Of a DNA stretch of 64,000 bases, positions 23,378-31,049 are shown piece by piece. The notes beneath the pieces were generated by a model. The model saw only the letters and a program-made list of their open reading frames with translations, was not told the origin of the DNA and did not search any database. The stretch lies in NCBI RefSeq assembly GCF_000023225.1, contig NC_013173.1:560501-624500 (forward strand), given 5' to 3'. The DNA is from Desulfomicrobium baculatum DSM 4028. Its GTDB lineage: Bacteria; Desulfobacterota; Desulfovibrionia; Desulfovibrionales; Desulfomicrobiaceae. The position numbers were made by a program, and so were the translations under genes. Position 1 is the stretch's first letter. Each line of letters starts with the position of its first letter.

Positions 23378-24067
23378 TCTCTCTCCCATTTTTTGAGATG
23401 TTTTGTTGTTTGGTTTCGACTACGGCCAATGCGGCTTGGATGCCGCTCACTGTCACGGACTGCGAAAGACCAGTCCACTTTTTCAAAATCTCAGTACATG
23501 CGGGCGAAAAAAGTATTCTATCCAGACAAAAATGCTTATACCCACCCACCTCTTCATAAGTAGTCTTTGTAGCACACCGCAGGGGATAATTCAGCTAAAA
23601 ATCGAATAAATTCGCAAAAATAGGTAGAATGCAGTATTTTATCTGACTATCGTATACATAATTAAATCCAGATTATTTCGACGTGAACAGTACAACAGAC
23701 TTGAAATTTGCGGAAAAATACTTACAATTTATGAATATTTTAGAAAAATACGGCAGCACTTCTGCAGGTCGTAGTGCCACCTCGTGTCGCCCTATCAAGC
23801 CTTAGCACACGACTGTAACGGCGCACTTGCCCAGCCAGTGGGTCTCTGAGACAGGAAATAAGAGCTTGCGGATGCGGAATCTGACGCAGGGGCTGTTGGC
23901 AAAAACCAATAACCAGTGCCCAAAAACCATCCCTCAGTTTTGTCCGATCGAACAAGACTGGGGGTTTCTTTTGTCCGGTTATTCGGGATAGGTTGTCGCC
24001 GGGTTGGGAGGTGTTTTTGGGTGAGTGAACGTGCGAGGAATGGTGTGAGGAACTTTTTTCTGAAATT
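23378..24067. other. Large AT-rich intergenic region
   Basis: About 690 bp without a supported gene. A 71-codon minus-strand frame at 23740-23955 has more coding-like composition than its surroundings but no ribosome site or known family; it might be a decayed fragment. Possibly a scar of past insertion (inference). Confidence 0.4.
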
Positions 24068-24099
24068 AAAAAAGGGGCTGGATTTTTACATCCAACCCC
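24068..24099 (-). terminator. Terminator after tRNA-Arg
   Basis: Minus-strand stem GGGGTTGGAT/ATCCAGCCCC (plus positions 24090-24099 and 24074-24083) followed by a T6 run (A residues 24068-24073 on plus). Confidence 0.9.
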
Positions 24100-24111
24100 T
24101 CGTTTATCTTG

Positions 24112-24188
24112 TGGCGCGCCAGGGAGGACTCGAACCCCCGACCGATTGCTTAGAAGGCAATTGCTCTATCCGCCTGAGCTACTGGCGC
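24112..24188 (-). tRNA. tRNA-Arg (UCU)
   Basis: A 77-nt tRNA. Acceptor GCGCCAG (24188-24182) pairs with CTGGCGC (24122-24116); discriminator G24115 and encoded CCA (24114-24112). Anticodon loop CTTCTAA gives TCT at 24154-24152. Confidence 0.96.
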
Positions 24189-24376
24189 GCAAAATGGAAG
24201 CATTCCCTATTTTTTCCGGGGCTGAAAGTCAAGTCGGTACTTGGTCATTTTCTGTTGCTCCCGGCTCTGGAACCCACTATGAATTTGCTCCGGATCGCCG
24301 GCCCCGGGGCTTTGGCCTGTCGTAGCGCCCGCATTCCGGGCTGGGCCTTTTTCAATTTTTTTCCCTTAAGGCAGCC

Positions 24377-25600
24377 ATGACCTTCGTCTCTTTTGCCGAA
24401 TTTGAAGCCCACCTGGACAGCCTGGGACTTTTTTCCATGCAGCTTGGCCTTGCGCGCATGCAGGAAGCCATGCGGCTAATGGGCATTGAGCGCCTGTCCG
24501 CGACGGTCGCGCATGTGGTCGGGACCAATGGCAAGGGGTCCACTTCCGGGTTTCTGGAGGCCCTGGCGCGGGCTCACGGCCTGGCCACGGGTCTGTACAC
24601 TTCGCCGCATCTGGTCAGCGTGCGCGAGCGCATCCGCGTACGCGGGAGCATGGTTTCCGAAGCAGGCTGGCTGCAGGCCGCCAATGCGGTCATGGACAGG
24701 TGCGCAGGCGTGGGGCTGACCTATTTCGAGCTGCTGACTGTCATGGCGCTCTCTATCTTTGCGCGGGAGGGCCTTGATCTGATCGTGCTGGAGGCGGGGC
24801 TGGGCGGCACCCATGACGCCACCTGCGCCATCTCGGCCGATCTTGCGGTCATGACTCCGGTGGGGCTGGATCATGAGCATGTCCTGGGACCGACCCTGGC
24901 GGATATCGCTCGCGACAAGAGCGGGGCACTGGGACGCTGCCCGGCCGTGACGGGCGAGCAGGACGCGGGCGTAATGGATATTTTTCGCCGGGCCGGGGCG
25001 GGGCGGCCGCTGTGGAGCCTGGAAGACTGCCGCACGGCCGGCAGATTTCTCATTCCGGCGGGAGGGGCGCCCATGCTCCTGACTCCCGCGTCCCTGCCGG
25101 GCCATCCTCCGTATCAGCTGCGGAACGCCGCCCTGGCCACCCTGGCCTGGAGCCGCCTGGCCCAGGCCGGGGGCTGGCAATTTGACGCGGCACTGTGTAC
25201 ACAAGTCCTTGGCGTGACGAGGTTTTCCGGACGCTTCTGCCGCCATGGACGGATCCTGGTCGACGGCGCCCACAACCCCATGGGTCTGACCGCCCTGTGC
25301 GAGGCATTGGAGGCGGCCGGGGAGCATTTCAATGTGCTCGTCTTTCAGGCCATGCGCGACAAGACGCTGGATCAGGCCATCCTGAAGCGCCTGCGGGCTT
25401 TGGCGGATACGGTCGTCATTCCCGCGTTGGCGCTCGAGCGCGCCTGTGACGCCCGGGAACTGGCCGCACGCTTCGGTCACGGGTCCAGGGCGGCTTGGGA
25501 CCTGCAAACCGCCCTGCAAGGGGAAGGCGCCATCCTGCTTTGCGGCTCCCTGTATCTGGTGGGGGCTTATTACGAACTTTTTCCGGAACAGCTTTTGTAG
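24377..25600 (+). CDS. folC: Folylpolyglutamate synthase / dihydrofolate synthase
   Basis: A 407-aa Mur-ligase-like enzyme that adds glutamate to folates. The ATP-binding loop GTNGKGST lies at 49-56 and is followed by GLYTSPHLVSVRERIR, diagnostic for FolC. The C-terminal domain carries VDGAHNPMG. ATG 24377 follows AAGG. It is the first gene of a close run folC-selA-hisC-cmk, with selA starting 9 bp after its stop. Confidence 0.92.
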   Translation: MTFVSFAEFEAHLDSLGLFSMQLGLARMQEAMRLMGIERLSATVAHVVGTNGKGSTSGFLEALARAHGLATGLYTSPHLVSVRERIRVRGSMVSEAGWLQAANAVMDRCAGVGLTYFELLTVMALSIFAREGLDLIVLEAGLGGTHDATCAISADLAVMTPVGLDHEHVLGPTLADIARDKSGALGRCPAVTGEQDAGVMDIFRRAGAGRPLWSLEDCRTAGRFLIPAGGAPMLLTPASLPGHPPYQLRNAALATLAWSRLAQAGGWQFDAALCTQVLGVTRFSGRFCRHGRILVDGAHNPMGLTALCEALEAAGEHFNVLVFQAMRDKTLDQAILKRLRALADTVVIPALALERACDARELAARFGHGSRAAWDLQTALQGEGAILLCGSLYLVGAYYELFPEQLL

Positions 25601-25609
25601 GGAGGTCCG

Positions 25610-27016
25610 GTGTCTTCACTTTTCAGACATATTCCGTCCGTTGACCGGTTTTTGCAGGATCTGGAGCAGGATCGGTCCCTGGCCGGTCTGCCGCGTCAGC
25701 TGCTCAAGGACCTGGTGGGCGAGTTTCTGGACCTTTGCCGCGAGGAAATCCGGGCCGGGGTGGTCAAGGACGAGAGCGTCCTGACATTCGCGGTCCTGGC
25801 CGCGAGAGCCGGCGCATACGTACGGGCGCGTTCCCGGCCGCATTTCAGGCGGGTCATCAATGCCACGGGCGTGGTCATCCACACCAACCTGGGTCGCTCC
25901 ATCCTGGCCGAGGAGGCGGCGGCCGCCGTGGCCCAGGGCTGCCGCCATTATTCCAATCTGGAGATGGATCTGGACACAGGCCAGCGCGGAAGCCGCTATG
26001 CCCATGTCGAGAAGCTGCTCTGCCGCCTGACCGGGGCCGAGGCGGGGCTTGTGGTCAACAACAACGCCGCTGCCGTGTTGCTGGTCCTCGACACCCTGGC
26101 CAAGGGCCGCGAGGTCGTGGTCTCGCGCGGGCAGCTGGTCGAGATCGGCGGGTCTTTTCGCATCCCCGAAGTCATGAAGAAGAGCGGGGCGGTGCTGCGC
26201 GAGGTCGGGGCCACCAACCGCACCCATCTGCGCGACTACAGCGAGGCCATCGGCGCTGATACGGCCATGCTCATGAAGGTGCACACCTCCAACTATCGCA
26301 TTATCGGGTTTCACAAGGAGGTGGAGCTCCCTGAGCTGGTGGCTCTGGGCCGCGAGAAGGGCCTGTCCACCTTCGAGGATCTGGGTAGCGGCAATCTTTT
26401 CGATTTCTCCCCCTACGGATTCATGCCCGAACCCACGGTCCAGCAGGTGCTCAAAAGCGGGGTGGACGTGGTCACCTTCAGCGGCGACAAGCTGTTGGGC
26501 GGTCCGCAGGCCGGAGTCATTGTCGGCCGCCGGGAATACATCGAGCGCATCAAGAAAAACCAGCTCAACCGGGCCCTGCGCATCGACAAGATGACGCTGG
26601 CCGCGCTGGAGGCGACCTTGCGCCTGTATCTCGACCCGGAACAGGCCCGGCGCACCGTGCCGACCCTGGCCATGATCACGGCCGGACCGGAGGAATTGCG
26701 GGCCCGGGCCGGACGTCTGCGGCGCAGGCTATCGCGGGCGCTCGCGGGGCTGGCCGCAGTGACGGTGAAGTCCGGCTTTTCACGCGTGGGCGGCGGTTCC
26801 TTCCCGGAGCAGGATTTGCCGACCACGCTGGTCAGCGTCGCGCCTGCGGGCATGGACGTGGAATCCCTGCGCCAGGGACTGCTGGCGGCGGACATCCCGG
26901 TCGTCGGGCGGATGGAGGACGGGGCGTTCTGTCTGGATCCGCGTACGCTCATGGATGCGGAGTTCGCGCCGGCGACAGAGGCGATCACGGCGGTCCTGGC
27001 GGGCGGGGCGAAGTGA
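25610..27016 (+). CDS. selA: L-seryl-tRNA(Sec) selenium transferase
   Basis: A 468-aa PLP enzyme converting seryl-tRNA(Sec) to selenocysteinyl-tRNA(Sec). Seen: the N-terminal INATGVVIHTNLGRS signature, the YSNLEMDLDTGQRG segment and the PLP lysine K294 in FSGDKLLGGPQAG. Start is GTG 25610 with GGAGG at 25601-25605. Its presence implies the organism makes selenoproteins, although selB, selC or an in-frame UGA gene was not found within this window. Probably cotranscribed with folC. Confidence 0.95.
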   Translation: MSSLFRHIPSVDRFLQDLEQDRSLAGLPRQLLKDLVGEFLDLCREEIRAGVVKDESVLTFAVLAARAGAYVRARSRPHFRRVINATGVVIHTNLGRSILAEEAAAAVAQGCRHYSNLEMDLDTGQRGSRYAHVEKLLCRLTGAEAGLVVNNNAAAVLLVLDTLAKGREVVVSRGQLVEIGGSFRIPEVMKKSGAVLREVGATNRTHLRDYSEAIGADTAMLMKVHTSNYRIIGFHKEVELPELVALGREKGLSTFEDLGSGNLFDFSPYGFMPEPTVQQVLKSGVDVVTFSGDKLLGGPQAGVIVGRREYIERIKKNQLNRALRIDKMTLAALEATLRLYLDPEQARRTVPTLAMITAGPEELRARAGRLRRRLSRALAGLAAVTVKSGFSRVGGGSFPEQDLPTTLVSVAPAGMDVESLRQGLLAADIPVVGRMEDGAFCLDPRTLMDAEFAPATEAITAVLAGGAK

Positions 27017-27139
27017 AGCCGGTATTCCGGCAATAATGACGGCGAGTCTGGGTCAACTGAATTTTCGACAAAACGTTGCCGCCGAACAATCGACCACACG
27101 CGCTCCACGGCACAGCAGGGGGCGCGGCAAGGAGAATAT

Positions 27140-28255
27140 ATGACCAAGGTTTTGGTGCGGCCGGAGATGGCGGGGTTCAAACCCTATTCCCCCGGCCTTT
27201 CCATCGACGAGATAAAAAAGCGTTACGGCCTGCCCCGGGTCATCAAGATGGCCAGCAATGAGAATCCGCTGGGCACGTCCCCCGTGGTTCAGGAGCGGCT
27301 CAAAAACATGAGCCCCATGGCTTTCCGCTACGCGCAGGCCGGTTCCCCGGCCCTGACCGAGAGATTGGCGGCGCACCTGGGCGTGCCCGCAAGCTGCGTG
27401 GTAGCGGGCAACGGCTCCGACGAGATCATCGACCTCCTGCTGCGCGTGGTGGCCCGGCCCGGCGTGGACAACGTGGTGGCCTTTAGCCCCTGCTTCAGCA
27501 TCTACGACGTGCAGTCGCGGCTATGCGGGGTGGAGTTCAGGCAGGCCAAGTTGAACGCGGATTTTTCCTTTCCCTTTGATCAGCTTGTGTCTCTGACCGA
27601 CGAGAACACCGCCCTGGTCTTCGTGACCAACCCGGACAACCCCTCGGGTCATGCCTGCCCGGCCGCCGATCTGGTGGCGCTCGCGTCCAGGCTCCCGGCG
27701 CGTACGCTGTTGGTGGTGGACGAGGCCTACATCGATTTCGCCGAGCCGCTGGACGTGTTCAGCATGCTCCCGCATCTGGACGCCATCCCCAACCTGGTCG
27801 TGCTGCGGACTTTTTCCAAGATGCACGGCCTGGCGGGCCTGCGCCTGGGCTACGGAGTCATGCCCGAGTGGCTGGCGGACCTCCTGCTTCGGGTCAAGCT
27901 GCCTTTTAGCGTGAATATTCTGGCCGAACAGGCCGGTCTGGCCGCGCTGGAAGACGACATCTTCGTGTCCCAGACCCTTCGCGTCGTGAGCGAGGGCCGC
28001 CGCCTGCTGGAACGGGAGCTTTCGGCTCTTGGCTGCAAGGTCTGGCCTTCGCAGGCGAATTTCCTTATGTTTGAACCGCCCATGGACGCGCGTGTCCTTT
28101 TTGAGGCATTGCTTGCGCTCGGGGTCATCATCCGGCCCCTCGGCAGTTACGGCATGCCCGAGAAGCTGCGGGTCAGCATCGGGAACGAGGAAGAGAATCT
28201 GGAATTTCTGACTAAAACAGCGGAGGTATTGCGTGGTCACGATCGTCACTCTTGA
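27140..28255 (+). CDS. hisC: Histidinol-phosphate aminotransferase
   Basis: A 371-aa class I/II PLP aminotransferase of histidine biosynthesis, transaminating imidazole acetol phosphate. Features include KMASNENPLG near the N-terminus, the VVDEAYIDF segment and PLP lysine K227 in RTFSKMHGLAGLRLGYG. ATG 27140 is preceded by AAGGAG at 27129-27134. It overlaps the start of cmk by 23 bp, so the two are translationally linked. Related aminotransferases can share this pattern, but length and motifs favour HisC. Confidence 0.92.
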   Translation: MTKVLVRPEMAGFKPYSPGLSIDEIKKRYGLPRVIKMASNENPLGTSPVVQERLKNMSPMAFRYAQAGSPALTERLAAHLGVPASCVVAGNGSDEIIDLLLRVVARPGVDNVVAFSPCFSIYDVQSRLCGVEFRQAKLNADFSFPFDQLVSLTDENTALVFVTNPDNPSGHACPAADLVALASRLPARTLLVVDEAYIDFAEPLDVFSMLPHLDAIPNLVVLRTFSKMHGLAGLRLGYGVMPEWLADLLLRVKLPFSVNILAEQAGLAALEDDIFVSQTLRVVSEGRRLLERELSALGCKVWPSQANFLMFEPPMDARVLFEALLALGVIIRPLGSYGMPEKLRVSIGNEEENLEFLTKTAEVLRGHDRHS

Positions 28256-28898
28256 TGGACCGGCCGGGGTAGGCAAGACCACTATCGCCCGCGAGCTGGC
28301 GGACCGTTTGGGTATCGCCTATCTGGACACGGGAGCCATGTTCCGCTCCGTGGCGCTTTATTTCGGGGATGGCGCCTGGGAACAGCCTGTTGACCAGCTG
28401 GTGCCCGAACTCAATCGTCTCGATTTTGATCTGGAAGGACTGGGAAAATATTCCGAGCTGCTCCTGAACGGGATGCCTCTGTCCCCGGAAATCCGCAAGG
28501 AAGAGGTCGGGCTGTGGGCCTCGCACCTGGGCCGCATTCCGGTGGTGCGCGATTTTCTGCGCCGCAACCAGCAGGCCATCGGACGGACCACCTCTCTGGT
28601 GGCCGAGGGCCGGGACATGGGCAGCGTGATCTTTCCGAACGCCCGGCACAAGTTCTTCATGGACGCATCCATCGACGTGCGCGCCAAACGCCGTCATGCG
28701 CAACTCGCGGCCCTGGGCATGAACGAGGACCTGGAGCGCATCCGCGGCCAGATCCGCATCCGCGACGATCAGGACCGCAATCGCGTGGTGGCCCCATTGA
28801 AGCCCGCCCTGGACGCAGTGATCATCGATACCAGCGCCCTGGACGCAGACCGGGTGCTGGAGAAGATTGTGGAGCATATCCGGGAAAAAGGCCTCTGA
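28233..28898 (+). CDS. cmk: Cytidylate kinase
   Basis: A 221-aa nucleoside monophosphate kinase phosphorylating CMP/dCMP. The P-loop is GPAGVGKTT at 9-17, followed by LDTGAMFR and the later motif AEGRDMGSVIFP typical of Cmk. RIRDDQDRNR supplies lid and CMP-binding residues. Start GTG 28233 with GGAGG at 28222-28226. It is the last gene before a long palindromic element. Confidence 0.93.
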   Translation: MVTIVTLDGPAGVGKTTIARELADRLGIAYLDTGAMFRSVALYFGDGAWEQPVDQLVPELNRLDFDLEGLGKYSELLLNGMPLSPEIRKEEVGLWASHLGRIPVVRDFLRRNQQAIGRTTSLVAEGRDMGSVIFPNARHKFFMDASIDVRAKRRHAQLAALGMNEDLERIRGQIRIRDDQDRNRVVAPLKPALDAVIIDTSALDADRVLEKIVEHIREKGL

Positions 28899-29018
28899 GA
28901 CCGCTGAAAATTCTTTCTGGACTGCGTTGCGAACCGTTTTTGAAGGGCTCCATGTAGTCGGCGACACGTCACCCTCCAAAAACGGTTCGCGCCTTGCCAG
29001 AGTGGATTTTCAGCGGTC
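28899..29018. repeat. 120-bp imperfect palindrome (possible terminator or palindromic element)
   Basis: Outer arms GACCGCTGAAAAT (28899-28911) and ATTTTCAGCGGTC (29006-29018) are perfect. Inner arms GCGAACCGTTTTTG plus AGGG (28929-28947) pair with CCCT plus CAAAAACGGTTCGC (28972-28990). A TCTGG/CCAGA pair lies between the two arm sets. It begins right after the cmk stop, and a T9 run follows at 29025-29033, so it could end cmk transcription, but it is far longer than ordinary terminators here. Confidence 0.8.
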
Positions 29019-29047
29019 TTGCTGTTTTTTTTTGGGGAGAGGGCGGC

Positions 29048-29112
29048 CACGCAGGGCCGCCCGTACGGTTATTTTCGGGCTGGGATATCGGTCACGTAGG
29101 GCCGCCGTACGG
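29048..29112. repeat. Imperfect direct repeat pair
   Basis: CACGCAGGGCCGCCCGTACGG at 29048-29068 and CACGTAGGGCCGCCGTACGG at 29093-29112 differ by one substitution and one indel. They lie between the palindrome and the mazG stop. Confidence 0.75.
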
Positions 29113-29113
29113 A

Positions 29114-29896
29114 TTATCGGCGGGTGGCTTTGATTTCGTCCCAGAGGTTGTCCATTTCTTCCAGGGAGAGCTTGTCCAGTTCCAGGCCGCGTTCACGGGC
29201 CAGTTTTTCCATGGCTTCAAAGCGGCGCAGAAACTTGGCGTTGGCAACGGCCAGAGCCGAGTTGGCCTTGATCCCCCGGCGGCGTCCGTACTCCACCAGC
29301 GAAAAGAGATAATCCCCGAATTCCTCTTCCTTGGCCTCCGCGTCATCCCCGGCCAGGGCGACCTGCAGTTCTTCCCACTCCTCGGCCAGCTTTGCTTCCT
29401 GGTCCCTGTCCGTGGCCCAGGTGAAGCCCGAGCGGGCAGCCTTGGAGTTGATGCGGTAGGCGCGCAGAAGCGGCGGCAGGCTTGCGGGCAGGGAGGCGAA
29501 CACGCCGGGGTCCTTGTCCTTTTCGGCCTTCTCCTGCTTTTTGATCTGCTCCCAGTTTTTGACCACTTCGGCCACGCTGGCGGCTTTTTCGCCGTAAACG
29601 TGGGGGTGGCGGCGGATCATCTTGGCCACGTTGCCGGCCATGGCGGTCTGCAGGAAATCCGGGATCTGCCGGTCATGGCAACGGCCGATGAAGAGCAGCA
29701 GGAAGAGCACATCCCCAAGCTCTTCGGCGATTTCGGCCTTGTCGTCCTGACGGATTGCCTCCACCAGTTCGAAACATTCCTCCACAAGGTAATCGCACAT
29801 GGACTGCGGGGTCTGCTCTTTGTCCCAGGGGCAGCCGTTCGGTCCGGTCAGGGTGTCGATAACTTCCAATATGTCGGCAAAATTATTCTTTTCCAC
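29114..29896 (-). CDS. mazG: Nucleoside triphosphate pyrophosphohydrolase MazG
   Basis: A 260-aa all-helical enzyme hydrolysing NTPs to NMP and pyrophosphate, a house-cleaning role. Two MazG domains are visible: the N-terminal EECFELVEAI...EELGDVLF and a second EEWEELQVAL...EEFGDYLF, both with the ExxE...ExxD metal pattern. GCPWDKEQT near residue 22 is also typical. Start is GTG 29896 with AGGA upstream. It overlaps the end of cvpA by 14 bp and is presumably cotranscribed with it. Confidence 0.93.
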   Translation of the reverse strand: MEKNNFADILEVIDTLTGPNGCPWDKEQTPQSMCDYLVEECFELVEAIRQDDKAEIAEELGDVLFLLLFIGRCHDRQIPDFLQTAMAGNVAKMIRRHPHVYGEKAASVAEVVKNWEQIKKQEKAEKDKDPGVFASLPASLPPLLRAYRINSKAARSGFTWATDRDQEAKLAEEWEELQVALAGDDAEAKEEEFGDYLFSLVEYGRRRGIKANSALAVANAKFLRRFEAMEKLARERGLELDKLSLEEMDNLWDEIKATRR

Positions 29897-30455
29897 CAGG
29901 GGTTCCTTTCATTTCTTTAAGTTTTTCCACGACCCGCTTTTCCCATTCCTGCTGCAGTTCCTGGCTTCGGATCAGGAACTGGTCGCGCATTTCCTTGGGC
30001 AGGGCGCTTGAGAGCATGGTGTTGAAAGTGTTGACGTAGGGCACGATTTTCGACTCGGTCAGTAGCGCGGACTTGGACGGCAGAAAGGCGGTCAGCGCCA
30101 TGACGATGATGCTGCATAGCAGCGCGCCCTTGAAAAGACCCAGCGCTCCGCCGCCGATGCTGTCCACCCAGCCGAGCATGATCATCTGCAGGAGCTTTCT
30201 GATCAGCGAGGCGAGCAGGAAGACCGCCGCCACGACGCCCAGAAAGATGCCCAGATAGGCAACGAGATTGGCCATGCCGGTTCCGCCCAGAAGGTCTTCG
30301 AGCAGAGGAGAAAGCTGCGCGTGGTAGGTGTTGGCCAGCACGAAACCCAGGATCAGCCCCAGAATGGAGGCGATCTCCTTGACAAGTCCGCGAAAAATGC
30401 CGCGCAGGCCCAGAAATCCCAAAATCACGCAGAAGACGATATCCAGAGTGTTCAT
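29883..30455 (-). CDS. CvpA family membrane protein
   Basis: A 190-aa inner-membrane protein with about four hydrophobic helices. It opens MNTLDIVFCVILGFLGLRGI and contains the conserved GLVKEI motif and a DSIGGGALGLFKG loop. CvpA proteins were named for colicin V production and are linked to envelope stress; biochemical activity is unclear. ATG 30455 follows GGAGG by 6 bp. Its C-terminal coding end overlaps mazG. Confidence 0.85.
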   Translation of the reverse strand: MNTLDIVFCVILGFLGLRGIFRGLVKEIASILGLILGFVLANTYHAQLSPLLEDLLGGTGMANLVAYLGIFLGVVAAVFLLASLIRKLLQMIMLGWVDSIGGGALGLFKGALLCSIIVMALTAFLPSKSALLTESKIVPYVNTFNTMLSSALPKEMRDQFLIRSQELQQEWEKRVVEKLKEMKGTPGGKE

Positions 30456-30624
30456 GCTTATCCTCCCGGTCGATGTGAGGGTCGGCTATCATAAAGGATG
30501 ATGATCGGAAAGGGCGCGCAGGGCACGACCTTGACAGTGCACGGCGCACCTCGTAGACACGAAACCTCGGCTCGTCCGGACTTTTCGGGCGGGGGCATGA
30601 GTCTAGAAACACGATGAGGTGACA

Positions 30625-30972
30625 ATGTACGATATCAGATTGGTGAAGTTGGTGAACGGCGACATGGTGCTCGGCAAATGGAACCAGGAGAAGGGGATCA
30701 TCACTGATCCGGCCATCCTGCAGACCATTCCCACGCAGCAGGGAGGCATGCAGATGCTGCTGCTTCCTTTCGGCTATCCCTTTGATCAGGAAATGACAGG
30801 GGAAATCGAGCTCAAGCACGTCATCTACCAGTACAAGACCGTACCCGAGGAGCTCAAGACCAAGTATCTTGAGGCGACCACCAACCTGACCCTGTCCGCC
30901 CCCGGCGGCCTCGGCAATTTGGGCGGCATGGGCGGCGGTGTGGCCGATTTCAGCAAATTCTTGAAAAAATAA
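30625..30972 (+). CDS. Conserved hypothetical, possible Sm-like fold
   Basis: A 115-aa soluble protein. The first 65 residues alternate short hydrophobic strands: RLVKLVNGDMVLGKW, a DPAILQ segment, and MLLLPFGYPF. This is reminiscent of Sm/LSm small beta-barrels, in which ribosomal-type or RNA-binding proteins respond to a name-like LxxGxxVxG pattern. A flexible Gly-rich stretch (GGLGNLGGMGGG) follows near the C-terminus. ATG 30625 follows GAGGT. The fold suggestion is inference; no function is assigned. Confidence 0.7.
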   Translation: MYDIRLVKLVNGDMVLGKWNQEKGIITDPAILQTIPTQQGGMQMLLLPFGYPFDQEMTGEIELKHVIYQYKTVPEELKTKYLEATTNLTLSAPGGLGNLGGMGGGVADFSKFLKK

Positions 30973-30991
30973 CGCAGCAGGCGCTGCCGGG

Positions 30992-31020
30992 AAAAGGGTG
31001 GCTTTCCACCCTTTTTTTTT
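30992..31020 (+). terminator. Terminator after the Sm-like gene
   Basis: Stem GGGTGG (30996-31001), loop CTTT, stem CCACCC (31006-31011), T9 run to 31020. Confidence 0.92.
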
Positions 31021-31049
31021 CCGCCAGGCCCAGCGCACGGCAAGGACCC

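Noticed and set aside
23740-23955. 71-codon minus-strand frame in the AT-rich gap
   Set aside because: No ribosome site or family; listed only as a possible remnant.
25610-27016. Selenoprotein gene with in-frame UGA near selA
   Set aside because: No gene in the window shows a coding frame continuing with family homology past a TGA.
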